Of a stretch of DNA of 8,296 nt, positions 1 to 5,972 are shown piece after piece. The position numbers and the translations under genes were made by a program. The notes beneath the pieces were generated by a model. That model searched no databases. It was not told the origin of the DNA and saw nothing but the letters and a program-made list of their open reading frames with translations. Positions within the stretch are counted from its first letter, which is position 1; every line of letters begins with the position of its first letter. This stretch comes from Chloroflexota bacterium (GTDB lineage: Bacteria > Chloroflexota > Limnocylindria > QHBO01), in assembly GCA_005882055.1 (NCBI GenBank), contig VBGQ01000099.1, positions 1 to 8,296 on the forward strand, written 5' to 3'.

Positions 1-4
1 CGGT

Positions 5-871
5 GTGATCCACGACATCGGGTATCGAGGCTATGACGGACCAAGGCTGGGACGGCGCGCGGCGATCTGGGCGCTGTTCACCTTCAGCTGGCGCGCGGCC
101 TTTGGATTCGGGCGCAGCGGCCGGGCCAAGGTCGTGCCCTGGGGAGCGCTGGCCATCATCAGCCTCCCGGCCGTTGTGCAGAGTGCGGTGGTGGCCACCG
201 CCGGACCCCTTGGCGAGCGCGCTGGGGGTGGCTTCACGTACGACAACTACCTGTTCCGCATGAGCCTGCTGGCCCTGGTCTTCCTGGCCGCGCAAGCCCC
301 CGAGCTGCTGGTCGGCGATCAGCGTCAGCGCGTCCTCTCCCTGTACTTCGCCCATGCGCTCGAGCGCGTGGACTATGCCCTCGCCAAGCTGGCGGCCATC
401 GTCGCGAGCCTGTTCATCGTCACGCTCGCGCCGCTGCTGGTCCTGCTCCTGGGGAAGACCTTCGCGGCCAGCGACCCATTTGGTGCCTTTCGCGACCAGC
501 TCGGGTCGTTGCCCGGGATCCTCGGCAGTGCCGCGGTGTACGTCCTGCTGTACGCCGCGGTGGGGATGGCGATCACGGCGTTCACCCCGCGACGGGCCTA
601 TGCCATCGCGGCGATCGTCGCTGTATTCCTCGTCGGGAGCGCGGTGTCGCCGCTGCTGCGCCGCGCGGGCGCGGGGCTCGGTGACTGGACCGTCCTGCTG
701 AACATCAACACCCTCGCCGAGGGCGTGCGGCACACCCTGTTCGGCGGTGAGCCCAACGGCGCGGTCGCCAACGCGACTCTTGCGGGCAGCGTGTACGTGG
801 CCACCGCGATCGCGGTGGTGGTGGTGGGGGTGGCGGCATATCTCTGGCGCTACCAGAGGATCGAGACGTGA
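5..871 (+). CDS. ABC-2 type transporter permease subunit
   Basis: This is a 288-residue integral membrane protein, probably one of the two membrane subunits of an ABC exporter in the cytoplasmic membrane. I see six likely membrane segments, at about residues 45-67, 84-103, 125-150, 172-193, 198-218 and 258-281. The N-terminal GYRGYDGPRLGRR stretch is typical of ABC-2 permeases that sit next to CcmA-like ATPases. The GTG start overlaps a TGA at 6-8 in another frame, so an upstream gene may end there and be translationally coupled. The stop overlaps the GTG of the following ATPase as GTGA. The substrate cannot be told from the sequence. A start upstream of base 1 cannot be excluded, but the family's usual N-terminus fits this one. 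Confidence 0.88.
   Translation: MIHDIGYRGYDGPRLGRRAAIWALFTFSWRAAFGFGRSGRAKVVPWGALAIISLPAVVQSAVVATAGPLGERAGGGFTYDNYLFRMSLLALVFLAAQAPELLVGDQRQRVLSLYFAHALERVDYALAKLAAIVASLFIVTLAPLLVLLLGKTFAASDPFGAFRDQLGSLPGILGSAAVYVLLYAAVGMAITAFTPRRAYAIAAIVAVFLVGSAVSPLLRRAGAGLGDWTVLLNINTLAEGVRHTLFGGEPNGAVANATLAGSVYVATAIAVVVVGVAAYLWRYQRIET
855..860 (+). promoter_or_regulatory. Ribosome binding site of the ABC ATPase
   Basis: AGAGGA lies seven bases before the GTG at 868. This supports that start within the four-base overlap with the upstream permease, so translation need not rely only on coupling. Confidence 0.55.
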
Positions 872-1644
872 GCGTCGCCGCGACCGAAGCCGCGGTCGAG
901 CCGCAGGGCCCCTCGGCCCCGGTGGAGCTGACCGATGTCTCGCGCTGGTACGGCAACGTGGTCGCGGTCAACGAGGTGAGCTTCCGCCTGGAGCCCGGCG
1001 TGACCGGGCTCCTTGGACCGAATGGGGCGGGCAAGAGCACGCTGCTGCACCTGATGGCCGGATTGCTGGCACCGTCTGCGGGTTCGGTGAGGATCTCGGG
1101 CCGCCCAGCATTCGGTGACCCGCACGTCTATCGCGTGATCGGGCTCGTCCCGGAGCGCGAGGCTGTCTATCCGTTCCTGACCGGTCGCGAATTCGTGGAG
1201 GCCAACGCGAAACTGCAGGGCCTGCCCGATCCAGCGGCGGCGGCGCGCCGCGCGATCGCCGAGGTGGACCTGACCGATGCCCAGGACCGGCCGCTGGGCG
1301 GCTACTCGAAGGGGATGCGCCAGCGCGCGAAGGTCGCGGCGGCCTTCGTCCACGACCCACCGATCCTGCTGCTCGACGAGCCCTTCAACGGCATGGATCC
1401 GCGCCAGCGCCTGCACACCATGGCCTTCCTGCGCCGCCTCGCGGAGGAGGGCCGCACGATCCTCTTCTCCAGCCACATCCTCGAGGAGGTCGAGCGGGTG
1501 GCTGACCGGGTCCTGGTGGTGATCGCCGGGCGCCTGGCGGCCTCGGGTGACTTCCGCGCCATCCGCCGCCTGATGACCGATCGACCGCACACCTTCACCC
1601 TGCGATCGTCGAACGATCGCCGCCTCGCGGCGGAGCTCCTCTAG
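868..1644 (+). CDS. ABC transporter ATP-binding protein, cut short by an in-frame amber codon
   Basis: This is the ATPase subunit that powers the exporter formed with the flanking permeases. The nucleotide-binding domain is complete: Walker A GPNGAGKST at residues 50-58, a Q-loop region in which Glu96 (VPE) replaces Gln as in many CcmA-like exporters, a degenerate signature YSKGM at 146-150, Walker B ILLLDEP at 166-172 with catalytic Glu171, the D-loop MDP at 176-178 and the switch His203. Translation stops at a TAG (1642-1644) after 258 residues. The same frame stays open to a TGA at 1822-1824, and that stretch encodes the usual C-terminal domain of the family, so the expected protein is about 318 residues. 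The stop is therefore either a nonsense mutation, a sequencing error or a natural split. All ATPase motifs lie before it, so partial activity is possible. Confidence 0.9.
   Translation: MSVAATEAAVEPQGPSAPVELTDVSRWYGNVVAVNEVSFRLEPGVTGLLGPNGAGKSTLLHLMAGLLAPSAGSVRISGRPAFGDPHVYRVIGLVPEREAVYPFLTGREFVEANAKLQGLPDPAAAARRAIAEVDLTDAQDRPLGGYSKGMRQRAKVAAAFVHDPPILLLDEPFNGMDPRQRLHTMAFLRRLAEEGRTILFSSHILEEVERVADRVLVVIAGRLAASGDFRAIRRLMTDRPHTFTLRSSNDRRLAAELL
1602..1620 (+). repeat. Perfect 8-bp inverted repeat within the ATPase gene
   Basis: GCGATCGT, a CGA loop and ACGATCGC form a perfect 8-bp stem with a three-base loop. It ends 21 bases before the premature TAG and encodes part of the linker to the C-terminal domain. 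No T-run follows, so it does not look like an intrinsic terminator. Confidence 0.6.
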
Positions 1645-1648
1645 GAGC
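1635..1648 (+). promoter_or_regulatory. Small hairpin covering the premature stop and a Shine-Dalgarno-like site
   Basis: GCTCC and GGAGC can pair around a TCTA loop. The TAG at 1642-1644 begins in the loop, and most of the AGGAG at 1643-1647 lies in the 3' arm. Pairing would hide that ribosome-binding sequence for the GTG at 1654 until a ribosome terminating at the TAG opens it. The structure is seen; any regulatory role is inferred. Confidence 0.3.
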
Positions 1649-1653
1649 CAGCC

Positions 1654-1824
1654 GTGACCGGGGTCTCGATCGAAGACGGCCTGCTCGTCGCGCAAGCGGC
1701 CGATTACGGCGCCTTTTCGCGTGCCGTGGCCGAACGCGCCCGCCAGGCGCAGGTGACCCTGTACGAGGTGCTGCCCACCGACGAATCGCTCGAGTCGGTA
1801 TTCAGCTACCTGGTGCGCGGATGA
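1654..1824 (+). pseudogene. Detached C-terminal segment of the ABC ATPase
   Basis: This 56-codon frame is in phase with the ATPase upstream of the TAG. It begins MTGVSIEDGLLVAQ and ends TDESLESVFSYLVRG. The closing DESLESVFSYLV pattern is the conserved C-terminus of CcmA-like ABC-2 exporter ATPases, so this is the missing tail rather than an unrelated gene. AGGAG at 1643-1647 lies six bases before the GTG at 1654, so the segment could be translated separately by reinitiation. Its TGA overlaps the ATG of the next permease as ATGA. Whether it is a remnant, a separate subunit or part of one intact gene depends on whether the TAG is real. Confidence 0.65.
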
Positions 1825-2552
1825 ACGCCGTCATCGCCAGCATCACGCTCCGCCAGCTGCTCAGCCGGCGACGCACGCTGCTGCTGCTCGCGCTCAGCGC
1901 TCTCGTCATCCTGGTCGCCGTCCTGCGACGCCTCTCCTCGACCGGCTCGGATGCCAAGTTCACGGCGGACCTGCTCAGCACGGTGGGAATTGCGACCCTG
2001 ATGCCCCTGGTGGCGCTCATCTTCGGGACCGGCGCGATCGGTGCCGAGCTCGAAGAGGGAACGGCGGTCTACGTCCTGGCCAAGCCCATCACCCGCTGGA
2101 TGGTGATGACCACCAAGCTGGTGATCGCCATCGCCTGCAGCATCGGCCTCACCAGCGTTCCGATCCTGGTCGCCGGGCTCGTGGCGGGCGGCGAGGGCTC
2201 CACGAGGCTGGCGCTCGCCTTCGCGCTGGCAAGCGCCATCGGTTCGGCGCTCTACTGCGCGATTTTCGTGGCGCTCAGCCTGGTCACCAGCCGTGCCTTC
2301 ATCTGGGGCCTGGGGTACGTCCTGGTCTGGGAGGGGTTCCTATCCGGGCTCTTCACCGGAACCCGGACCCTCTCGGTCCGCGAGCAGACGCTCGCTTTCA
2401 CGCAGGCGATCGCCAACCCGGCCGCGGACGTGTTCAAGGCCACTCTGCCGCTGGGCACGGCCGTAGTGGTCGCAGCGGTCGTGGGAGTGGCCGCTATCGG
2501 CATCTCGCTGCGCCGCCTGACGCGCATCGAGATCGCCGGCGAGGTGGTCTGA
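1821..2552 (+). CDS. ABC-2 type transporter permease subunit
   Basis: This 243-residue membrane protein is the second permease of the exporter operon. I see six likely membrane segments, at about residues 18-36, 52-75, 97-121, 130-155, 158-180 and 209-230. After the second comes GAIGAELEEGTAVYVLAKPI (71-90), the E-E-G-T-x-x-x-x-L-x-K-P-I pattern found in ABC-2 permeases at the coupling region to the ATPase. The ATG start overlaps the TGA of the ATPase frame as ATGA and has no strong Shine-Dalgarno of its own, so translation probably depends on ribosomes completing the upstream frame. A real TAG at 1642 could therefore also lower expression of this gene. The substrate is unknown. Confidence 0.87.
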   Translation: MNAVIASITLRQLLSRRRTLLLLALSALVILVAVLRRLSSTGSDAKFTADLLSTVGIATLMPLVALIFGTGAIGAELEEGTAVYVLAKPITRWMVMTTKLVIAIACSIGLTSVPILVAGLVAGGEGSTRLALAFALASAIGSALYCAIFVALSLVTSRAFIWGLGYVLVWEGFLSGLFTGTRTLSVREQTLAFTQAIANPAADVFKATLPLGTAVVVAAVVGVAAIGISLRRLTRIEIAGEVV

Positions 2553-2567
2553 GCCGCCTCAGGCGGC
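2553..2567. terminator. Hairpin between convergent genes
   Basis: GCCGCC-TCA-GGCGGC forms a 6-bp GC-only stem that starts right after the permease TGA and overlaps the stop codon of the minus-strand GGDEF gene. Its place between convergent genes suits a bidirectional terminator, but neither strand has a following T-run. Confidence 0.4.
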
Positions 2568-3905
2568 GACGACTCGGTCCCGTCCTGCCCGCTTGGCCAT
2601 GAACAGGGCGACGTCCGCCGTGCGCAGGAGGGTCTCGCGTGAGGGATCATCCTCGTCCAGCGCGGCGCAACCAGCGGAGACGGTCACGTGCAGTGGATCG
2701 CCCGCTTCGTCCGCGATGACCAGCTTCGCCAATCGGTCCCGCACGTCCTCGGCGATGCGCAGCGCGTCGTCGCGCGTGGCTCCGTCGAGAATGGCGATGA
2801 ACTCCTCTCCCCCAAAGCGCGCGACGAGGTCCGATGCACGGAACCGGCGGATAAGGATCTCCGAAAACGCACGCAGGACCGAGTCCCCGATCTGGTGCCC
2901 GTGCTGCTTGTTGAACAGCCCGAACAGATCAAGATCGAACATGACTGCCGCCAACGGCTTGGGGTCGCCAATCCGCTCGCGACGATGCTCCGCCAGGATG
3001 CGTTCCAGGGTCTCGTCGAAGTAGCGCCGGTTGTACAGGCCCGTGAGCGGGTCGCGCAAAGCCAGCGCTGCGACATCGGCGTGCAGGAAGGCGTTGGCAA
3101 GTGCAAGCGACGCGTGGCCCGCAAGCAGCTCCAGCGCTTCCAGCTCAATCGGTTGGAAACGGGCGGTCGCGTCCTCGCGCCCCACCGTGATGGCCCCCAC
3201 CACCACGCTGTCGCGCACCAGAGGCACGCCCACCGCGATGGCGACCGACACGACAGCCTGCCCGCGCACCGACGCGGGGTAGCTCGCCGGCCCAAAGTGC
3301 TCATCAACCACGGTCACCCGGTCGCGGATGGCGCGGCCGGCGACCCCCTCGCCGGGACGGATCTGGGCCCCGACCGTTCGAGCCTCGATTCCCTTGCCAG
3401 CGCGGATGAGGTAGGCGCCCGTCTCCCGATCCAGGGTCGTGATGGCCACGAGGTCGGCGGAGACGATGCGGTCGGTCCACGACACGAGCGAAGTGGCCAT
3501 GTCATCGGGTTGCTGCTGCAGGCTGATGGCACCGGTGAACTCGTGTAGGTTGCGGAAGAGGGCCGCTCGCTCAGAAAGGGCCTGCCGGTCGCGGCCAAGC
3601 GCCACGACGGTCGCCACGCGGTCCGCGAGGGTGGCGACGAGGTCGCGATCGGTCCGGTCCAGGGGCGAGACAGCCTCGACGTTCAGGACACCAAGGAAGG
3701 TGCCTTCGATGAGCAGTGGCGCGCAGATCTCGCTCACCACCCGGTCGTGGATGGCGACATAGTCAGGGTCCTCGCTGACGTCCGCCACGTACGCGAGCTC
3801 ATGGTTGCGTGCGACGCGGCCCACGATGCCCGTGCCGGGTTGGATGGCGAGCGGGCCGAGCTGTAGTTCTGCTGTGCGCCGAGCACCAGCTGCTCGCCAT
3901 CCCAC
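2559..3905 (-). CDS. Diguanylate cyclase, C-terminal part (half GAF, GAF, GGDEF) after a frameshift
   Basis: This 448-residue frame carries the downstream part of a membrane-bound sensor that makes cyclic-di-GMP from two GTP. About residues 15-108 are the second half of a GAF domain, 115-275 a second GAF domain and 284-446 the GGDEF domain. The active site reads GGEEF (365-369), with RASD (356-359) five residues before it as the RxxD product-inhibition site. The metal-binding DLDLF and the GHQIGD motif are present, but the usual FKxxND reads FGLFNK, so the phosphate-contacting Lys is Gly. Residues 1-14 look like out-of-frame reading: true homology begins near QLGPLAIQPG. The membrane and first-GAF half lies in another frame upstream. 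Joining at 3863 gives a protein of about 694 residues. Confidence 0.85.
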   Translation of the reverse strand: MGWRAAGARRTAELQLGPLAIQPGTGIVGRVARNHELAYVADVSEDPDYVAIHDRVVSEICAPLLIEGTFLGVLNVEAVSPLDRTDRDLVATLADRVATVVALGRDRQALSERAALFRNLHEFTGAISLQQQPDDMATSLVSWTDRIVSADLVAITTLDRETGAYLIRAGKGIEARTVGAQIRPGEGVAGRAIRDRVTVVDEHFGPASYPASVRGQAVVSVAIAVGVPLVRDSVVVGAITVGREDATARFQPIELEALELLAGHASLALANAFLHADVAALALRDPLTGLYNRRYFDETLERILAEHRRERIGDPKPLAAVMFDLDLFGLFNKQHGHQIGDSVLRAFSEILIRRFRASDLVARFGGEEFIAILDGATRDDALRIAEDVRDRLAKLVIADEAGDPLHVTVSAGCAALDEDDPSRETLLRTADVALFMAKRAGRDRVVAA

Positions 3906-4642
3906 AGGTAGATGGAGCCATACCGGTAGCCGAAGCGTTCGGACAGGACCTCCAGGGTGCGCCGCAGGATCTGGCTGGTGTCTCCGCCCACGACCAGGGC
4001 GCGGCTGACCGCCTCCATACCGGCGATTTGGCGGGAACGACGACGCTCGGCGACGATCGCCTGGCGCAGCGTTCCGGCGGCACCTTCCAGCTGGCGCATC
4101 ATCCTTCGCGTGGCGTAAGCGAGCAGCACCCCGACGCCGGCGAGCGCCACCGCGCGTGAGGCGATGACCCCAGCAGTCGCAGGTCCACCCAGGATGGGAG
4201 CCAGGTAGATGGCCGTGCCCAGCACGCCGAGGACGATCCCCTGCGTCAGACCCAGGGCAGCCGCCGCGACGACGACCGGGAGGTAGAGCGCGGCGAGCGG
4301 GCGTGATGTGCCGCCAACCAGGCCGACCAGGATGGCGACGAAGCCAAAGGCCACCAGCAAGCGGAGGAATGACCAGCCAAGGTCAGTGAGCGGGCGGCGC
4401 GCCGAGGGCACCATGCCCAGCAGCGCCTGGGCCCCCACGAAGACTGGCGAGAGCGCGAGCACGACCGTCACGTCCGCGAACTGGCCGTCGGCCGCCGCGG
4501 TGATCAGGGCGATTGGCGCCAACGTCGCGGTGTACCACAGGTACTCGTCGCGCAGCAGGCGCGGTGGAAGGCGCAGCGCTGCGCGCCTCCGCGTGAGCCG
4601 GCGGATGCCGCGGGTTCGCCCCGAGCTGGAGGGCGTTGTCAT
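3734..4642 (-). CDS. Diguanylate cyclase, N-terminal part (membrane domain and half GAF) before a frameshift
   Basis: This frame gives the N-terminal half of the GAF-GAF-GGDEF protein. Residues 30-178 hold five or six hydrophobic segments (YLWYTATLAPIALITAAA, VVLALSPVFVGAQALLG, LLVAFGFVAILVGLVG, a long stretch at 116-152, and AVALAGVGVLLAYA). An arginine-rich helical linker follows (178-205), then the first half of a GAF domain up to GAQQNY at 255-260. After Tyr260 the frame turns into Ser/Arg-rich junk and ends at 3734, while the other half of the GAF continues one base back in the frame of 2559-3905. I chose the ATG at 4642. The frame is open to 4903, but that would overlap the SAM hydrolase gene and adds only low-complexity sequence. 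The hydrophobic domain probably anchors or senses at the membrane; I cannot name its family. Confidence 0.75.
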   Translation of the reverse strand: MTTPSSSGRTRGIRRLTRRRAALRLPPRLLRDEYLWYTATLAPIALITAAADGQFADVTVVLALSPVFVGAQALLGMVPSARRPLTDLGWSFLRLLVAFGFVAILVGLVGGTSRPLAALYLPVVVAAAALGLTQGIVLGVLGTAIYLAPILGGPATAGVIASRAVALAGVGVLLAYATRRMMRQLEGAAGTLRQAIVAERRRSRQIAGMEAVSRALVVGGDTSQILRRTLEVLSERFGYRYGSIYLWDGEQLVLGAQQNYSSARSPSNPARASWAASHATMSSRTWRTSARTLTMSPSTTGW

Positions 4643-4651
4643 GCGACCGGC

Positions 4652-4657
4652 ACCGTA
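4652..4657 (-). promoter_or_regulatory. Candidate -10 element before the GAF-GGDEF gene
   Basis: TACGGT matches TANNNT and lies nine bases before the ATG at 4642. No Shine-Dalgarno sequence separates them, which suits a leaderless or near-leaderless transcript. I found no clear -35. Confidence 0.25.
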
Positions 4658-4703
4658 TGTCCGGCGTGGGCAGCCGACCACCCGCCGAAAGTACCGCGCT
4701 GGT

Positions 4704-4724
4704 CCTTGCCCTAGGAGGGCGAGG
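4704..4724 (-). terminator. Stem-loop directly after the SAM hydrolase stop
   Basis: CCTCGCCCT, a CCT loop and AGGGCAAGG form a 9-bp stem with one G-T pair, starting at the first base after the TGA at 4725. Position and stability fit a terminator or mRNA-end structure. No T-run follows, so read-through into the GGDEF gene is possible. Confidence 0.42.
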
Positions 4725-5582
4725 TCAGCGCTGAGGGTCGGGGGTGCTGATCCGTACGCGTGCGCCGGCCGCGAGGCCCATGCGCGAGGCGATGCTTCCC
4801 TGGTTGTCCGCAAGCGCGAGGTGGCCAGAGGAGTCGATATAGACGAGAGCCGTACCGGCCGGCACCGCACCGAAGGTCGTGGTGAAGACAGCGTCCTCCG
4901 CATTCCCGGTGCCCGCGGCGGAATCGATCACGGCCACGCGCAGTGGGCGTTGGTCCGTCGCGTCGCCCAGGCCTTCGACCAGCTCCCGGGCGCCGCCCGC
5001 GAGACGCGCGTTGCCGAAGCTGTCGACGTAGACCACTCCGGTCTCGATCCAGCCCTCCCCCACCGAGGCCACGGGCTGTGATAGGGCGACCAGCGAATCG
5101 ATCTCGACGACCCGCCCGACCTCCTCGAACACCGCGGAGCGAGCGGCCAGGCGCGCCGCGACCGGCGCGAAGACGTCCCGTCCATGGAACGTCGCGCTCG
5201 TGCTCGATTCCAGCCACAGGGCGCGGTTTTCCAGCGCGCGCGCCTCGGTGATGCCGCCGAGGGCCTCTGCCCCGAGCAGCATCAGGCCATTGTCGGGTCC
5301 CACCAGCATGTCGCCGCGCGCCACCCGCAAGGCGACGGGCCGCCGTTCCGTGCCCACCCCGGGATCGACAACGGCGAGATGCACGCCAGACGGCATGAAA
5401 GGCAGCGCCGTGCCCAGGATGAACGCGCCGTCGCCGATCGCGTACTTCCGGATGGTGTGGGCCAGGTCGATGATCTGCGCGTCCGGGCAGATCGAGAGCA
5501 TGATCCCGCGGCAGATGGCGGCGGCGCCATCGAGCCCAAAGTCGGAGAGGAACGAGATGAATGGTGGCGAGCCTGAAGCCAT
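4725..5582 (-). CDS. S-adenosyl-L-methionine hydrolase (adenosine-forming), DUF62 family
   Basis: This 285-residue enzyme should split S-adenosylmethionine with water into adenosine and methionine in the cytoplasm. It has the family's marks: FLSDFGLDG (11-19), HLAVVDPGVGTERR (68-81), GPDNGL (95-100), TFHGRDVFAP (131-140) and a C-terminal domain with YVDSFGN (185-191). Asp73, Arg80 and His133 correspond to the Asp-Arg-His triad that activates water in the archaeal homologue PH0463. The related fluorinases carry an extra loop of about 20 residues that is not apparent here, so halogenation is unlikely. I chose the ATG at 5582 because the protein family starts just before FLSDFG, and AGGA lies eight bases before it. 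The frame is open to 5672, but that would run into the divergent acetyltransferase. Its physiological role is unclear, as for most of the family. Confidence 0.9.
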   Translation of the reverse strand: MASGSPPFISFLSDFGLDGAAAICRGIMLSICPDAQIIDLAHTIRKYAIGDGAFILGTALPFMPSGVHLAVVDPGVGTERRPVALRVARGDMLVGPDNGLMLLGAEALGGITEARALENRALWLESSTSATFHGRDVFAPVAARLAARSAVFEEVGRVVEIDSLVALSQPVASVGEGWIETGVVYVDSFGNARLAGGARELVEGLGDATDQRPLRVAVIDSAAGTGNAEDAVFTTTFGAVPAGTALVYIDSSGHLALADNQGSIASRMGLAAGARVRISTPDPQR

Positions 5583-5589
5583 GCCTTGC

Positions 5590-5595
5590 ATCCTA
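5590..5595 (-). promoter_or_regulatory. Candidate -10 element (or ribosome binding site) before the SAM hydrolase
   Basis: TAGGAT, a good TANNNT hexamer, lies seven bases before the ATG at 5582. The same bases contain AGGA at a usable Shine-Dalgarno spacing. It can therefore be read as the -10 of a leaderless transcript or as a ribosome binding site. No good -35 is seen 16-18 bases upstream. Confidence 0.35.
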
Positions 5596-5634
5596 GCAAC
5601 CCGATCCGGCACGACGCGCCGCGCGCGAATTGCG

Positions 5635-5640
5635 TATCGT
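5635..5640 (+). promoter_or_regulatory. Candidate -10 element before the GNAT gene
   Basis: TATCGT matches TANNNT and lies six bases before the GTG at 5647, with only CGGGGC between. This spacing is typical of leaderless transcripts. It shares the 64-base divergent region 5583-5646 with the hydrolase promoter. Confidence 0.32.
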
Positions 5641-5646
5641 CGGGGC

Positions 5647-5964
5647 GTGGCCGAGCTGCGGGTGGTCGACAACCCGGATGAGGAGCGCTACGAGATTCGT
5701 CTCGGGAGGCGCGTCGTGGGGTTCTCCACCTATCGCCGTATCGGCGACCGAATCGTCTTCATTCATACCGAAACCGATCCCGCGCTCAAGGGCCGCGGCG
5801 TGGGAACTCTGCTTGCTGCCGGTGCGCTGGACGACGTCCGGACGCGCGGGCTGAAGGTCACGCCCAAGTGCCCCTTCATCGCGGCCTACATCCGGCGGCA
5901 CCCGGCCTACCAGGACCTGGTGGTTGAGATGGGCGAGCTGCGCCAGCGACGCACCGCCGGCTGA
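5647..5964 (+). CDS. Minimal GNAT-family N-acetyltransferase (Acetyltransf_CG type)
   Basis: This 105-residue protein matches the short GCN5-related acetyltransferases of the Acetyltransf_CG family, which are about 90-110 residues long. The recognisable pattern is VVDNPDEERYEI (6-17), then FIHTETDPALKGRGVG (38-53), where KGRGVG forms the acetyl-CoA pyrophosphate loop, and then KVTPKCPFIAAYIRRHP (70-86) with the conserved Cys75 that marks this subgroup. It probably transfers acetyl from acetyl-CoA to an amine or thiol; the substrate is unknown for most members. The GTG start was chosen because it lies just before the conserved N-terminus and no ATG is near. The gene is divergent from the SAM hydrolase and convergent with the small lipoprotein, leaving eight bases between the stops. 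Confidence 0.88.
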   Translation: MAELRVVDNPDEERYEIRLGRRVVGFSTYRRIGDRIVFIHTETDPALKGRGVGTLLAAGALDDVRTRGLKVTPKCPFIAAYIRRHPAYQDLVVEMGELRQRRTAG

Positions 5965-5972
5965 GCACCCGA

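Noticed and set aside
1642..1644. Reassignment of UAG to an amino acid in this organism
   Set aside because: The 39-residue lipoprotein appears to end in TAG, no other gene has an internal TAG, and a single case is better explained by mutation, error or a split gene.
850..1695. Long minus-strand frame opposite the ABC ATPase
   Set aside because: It is antisense to a gene with full ATPase motifs and its translation has no recognisable domain. High GC leaves such frames open by chance.
2688..3548. Plus-strand frame of 286 codons opposite the diguanylate cyclase
   Set aside because: It mirrors the GAF/GGDEF coding sequence, is rich in Arg, His and Asp with no domain, and has no supporting start signal.
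3855..3880. Programmed ribosomal frameshift in the GAF domain
   Set aside because: There is no slippery X-XXY-YYZ heptamer, internal Shine-Dalgarno or downstream stem at the junction, and such recoding is not known for this family.
4643..4903. N-terminal extension of the GAF-GGDEF protein to 4903
   Set aside because: It would overlap the SAM hydrolase coding region and adds Arg/Ser/Pro-rich sequence typical of out-of-frame reading. The ATG at 4642 leads straight into the membrane domain.
4308..5081. Plus-strand frame of 257 codons spanning two minus-strand genes
   Set aside because: It crosses the boundary between the SAM hydrolase and GGDEF genes, and its translation is low-complexity and basic.
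4725..5582. Fluorinase or chlorinase instead of SAM hydrolase
   Set aside because: The Asp-Arg-His triad of the hydrolase group is kept, the extra fluorinase loop is not apparent, and no halometabolite genes are nearby.
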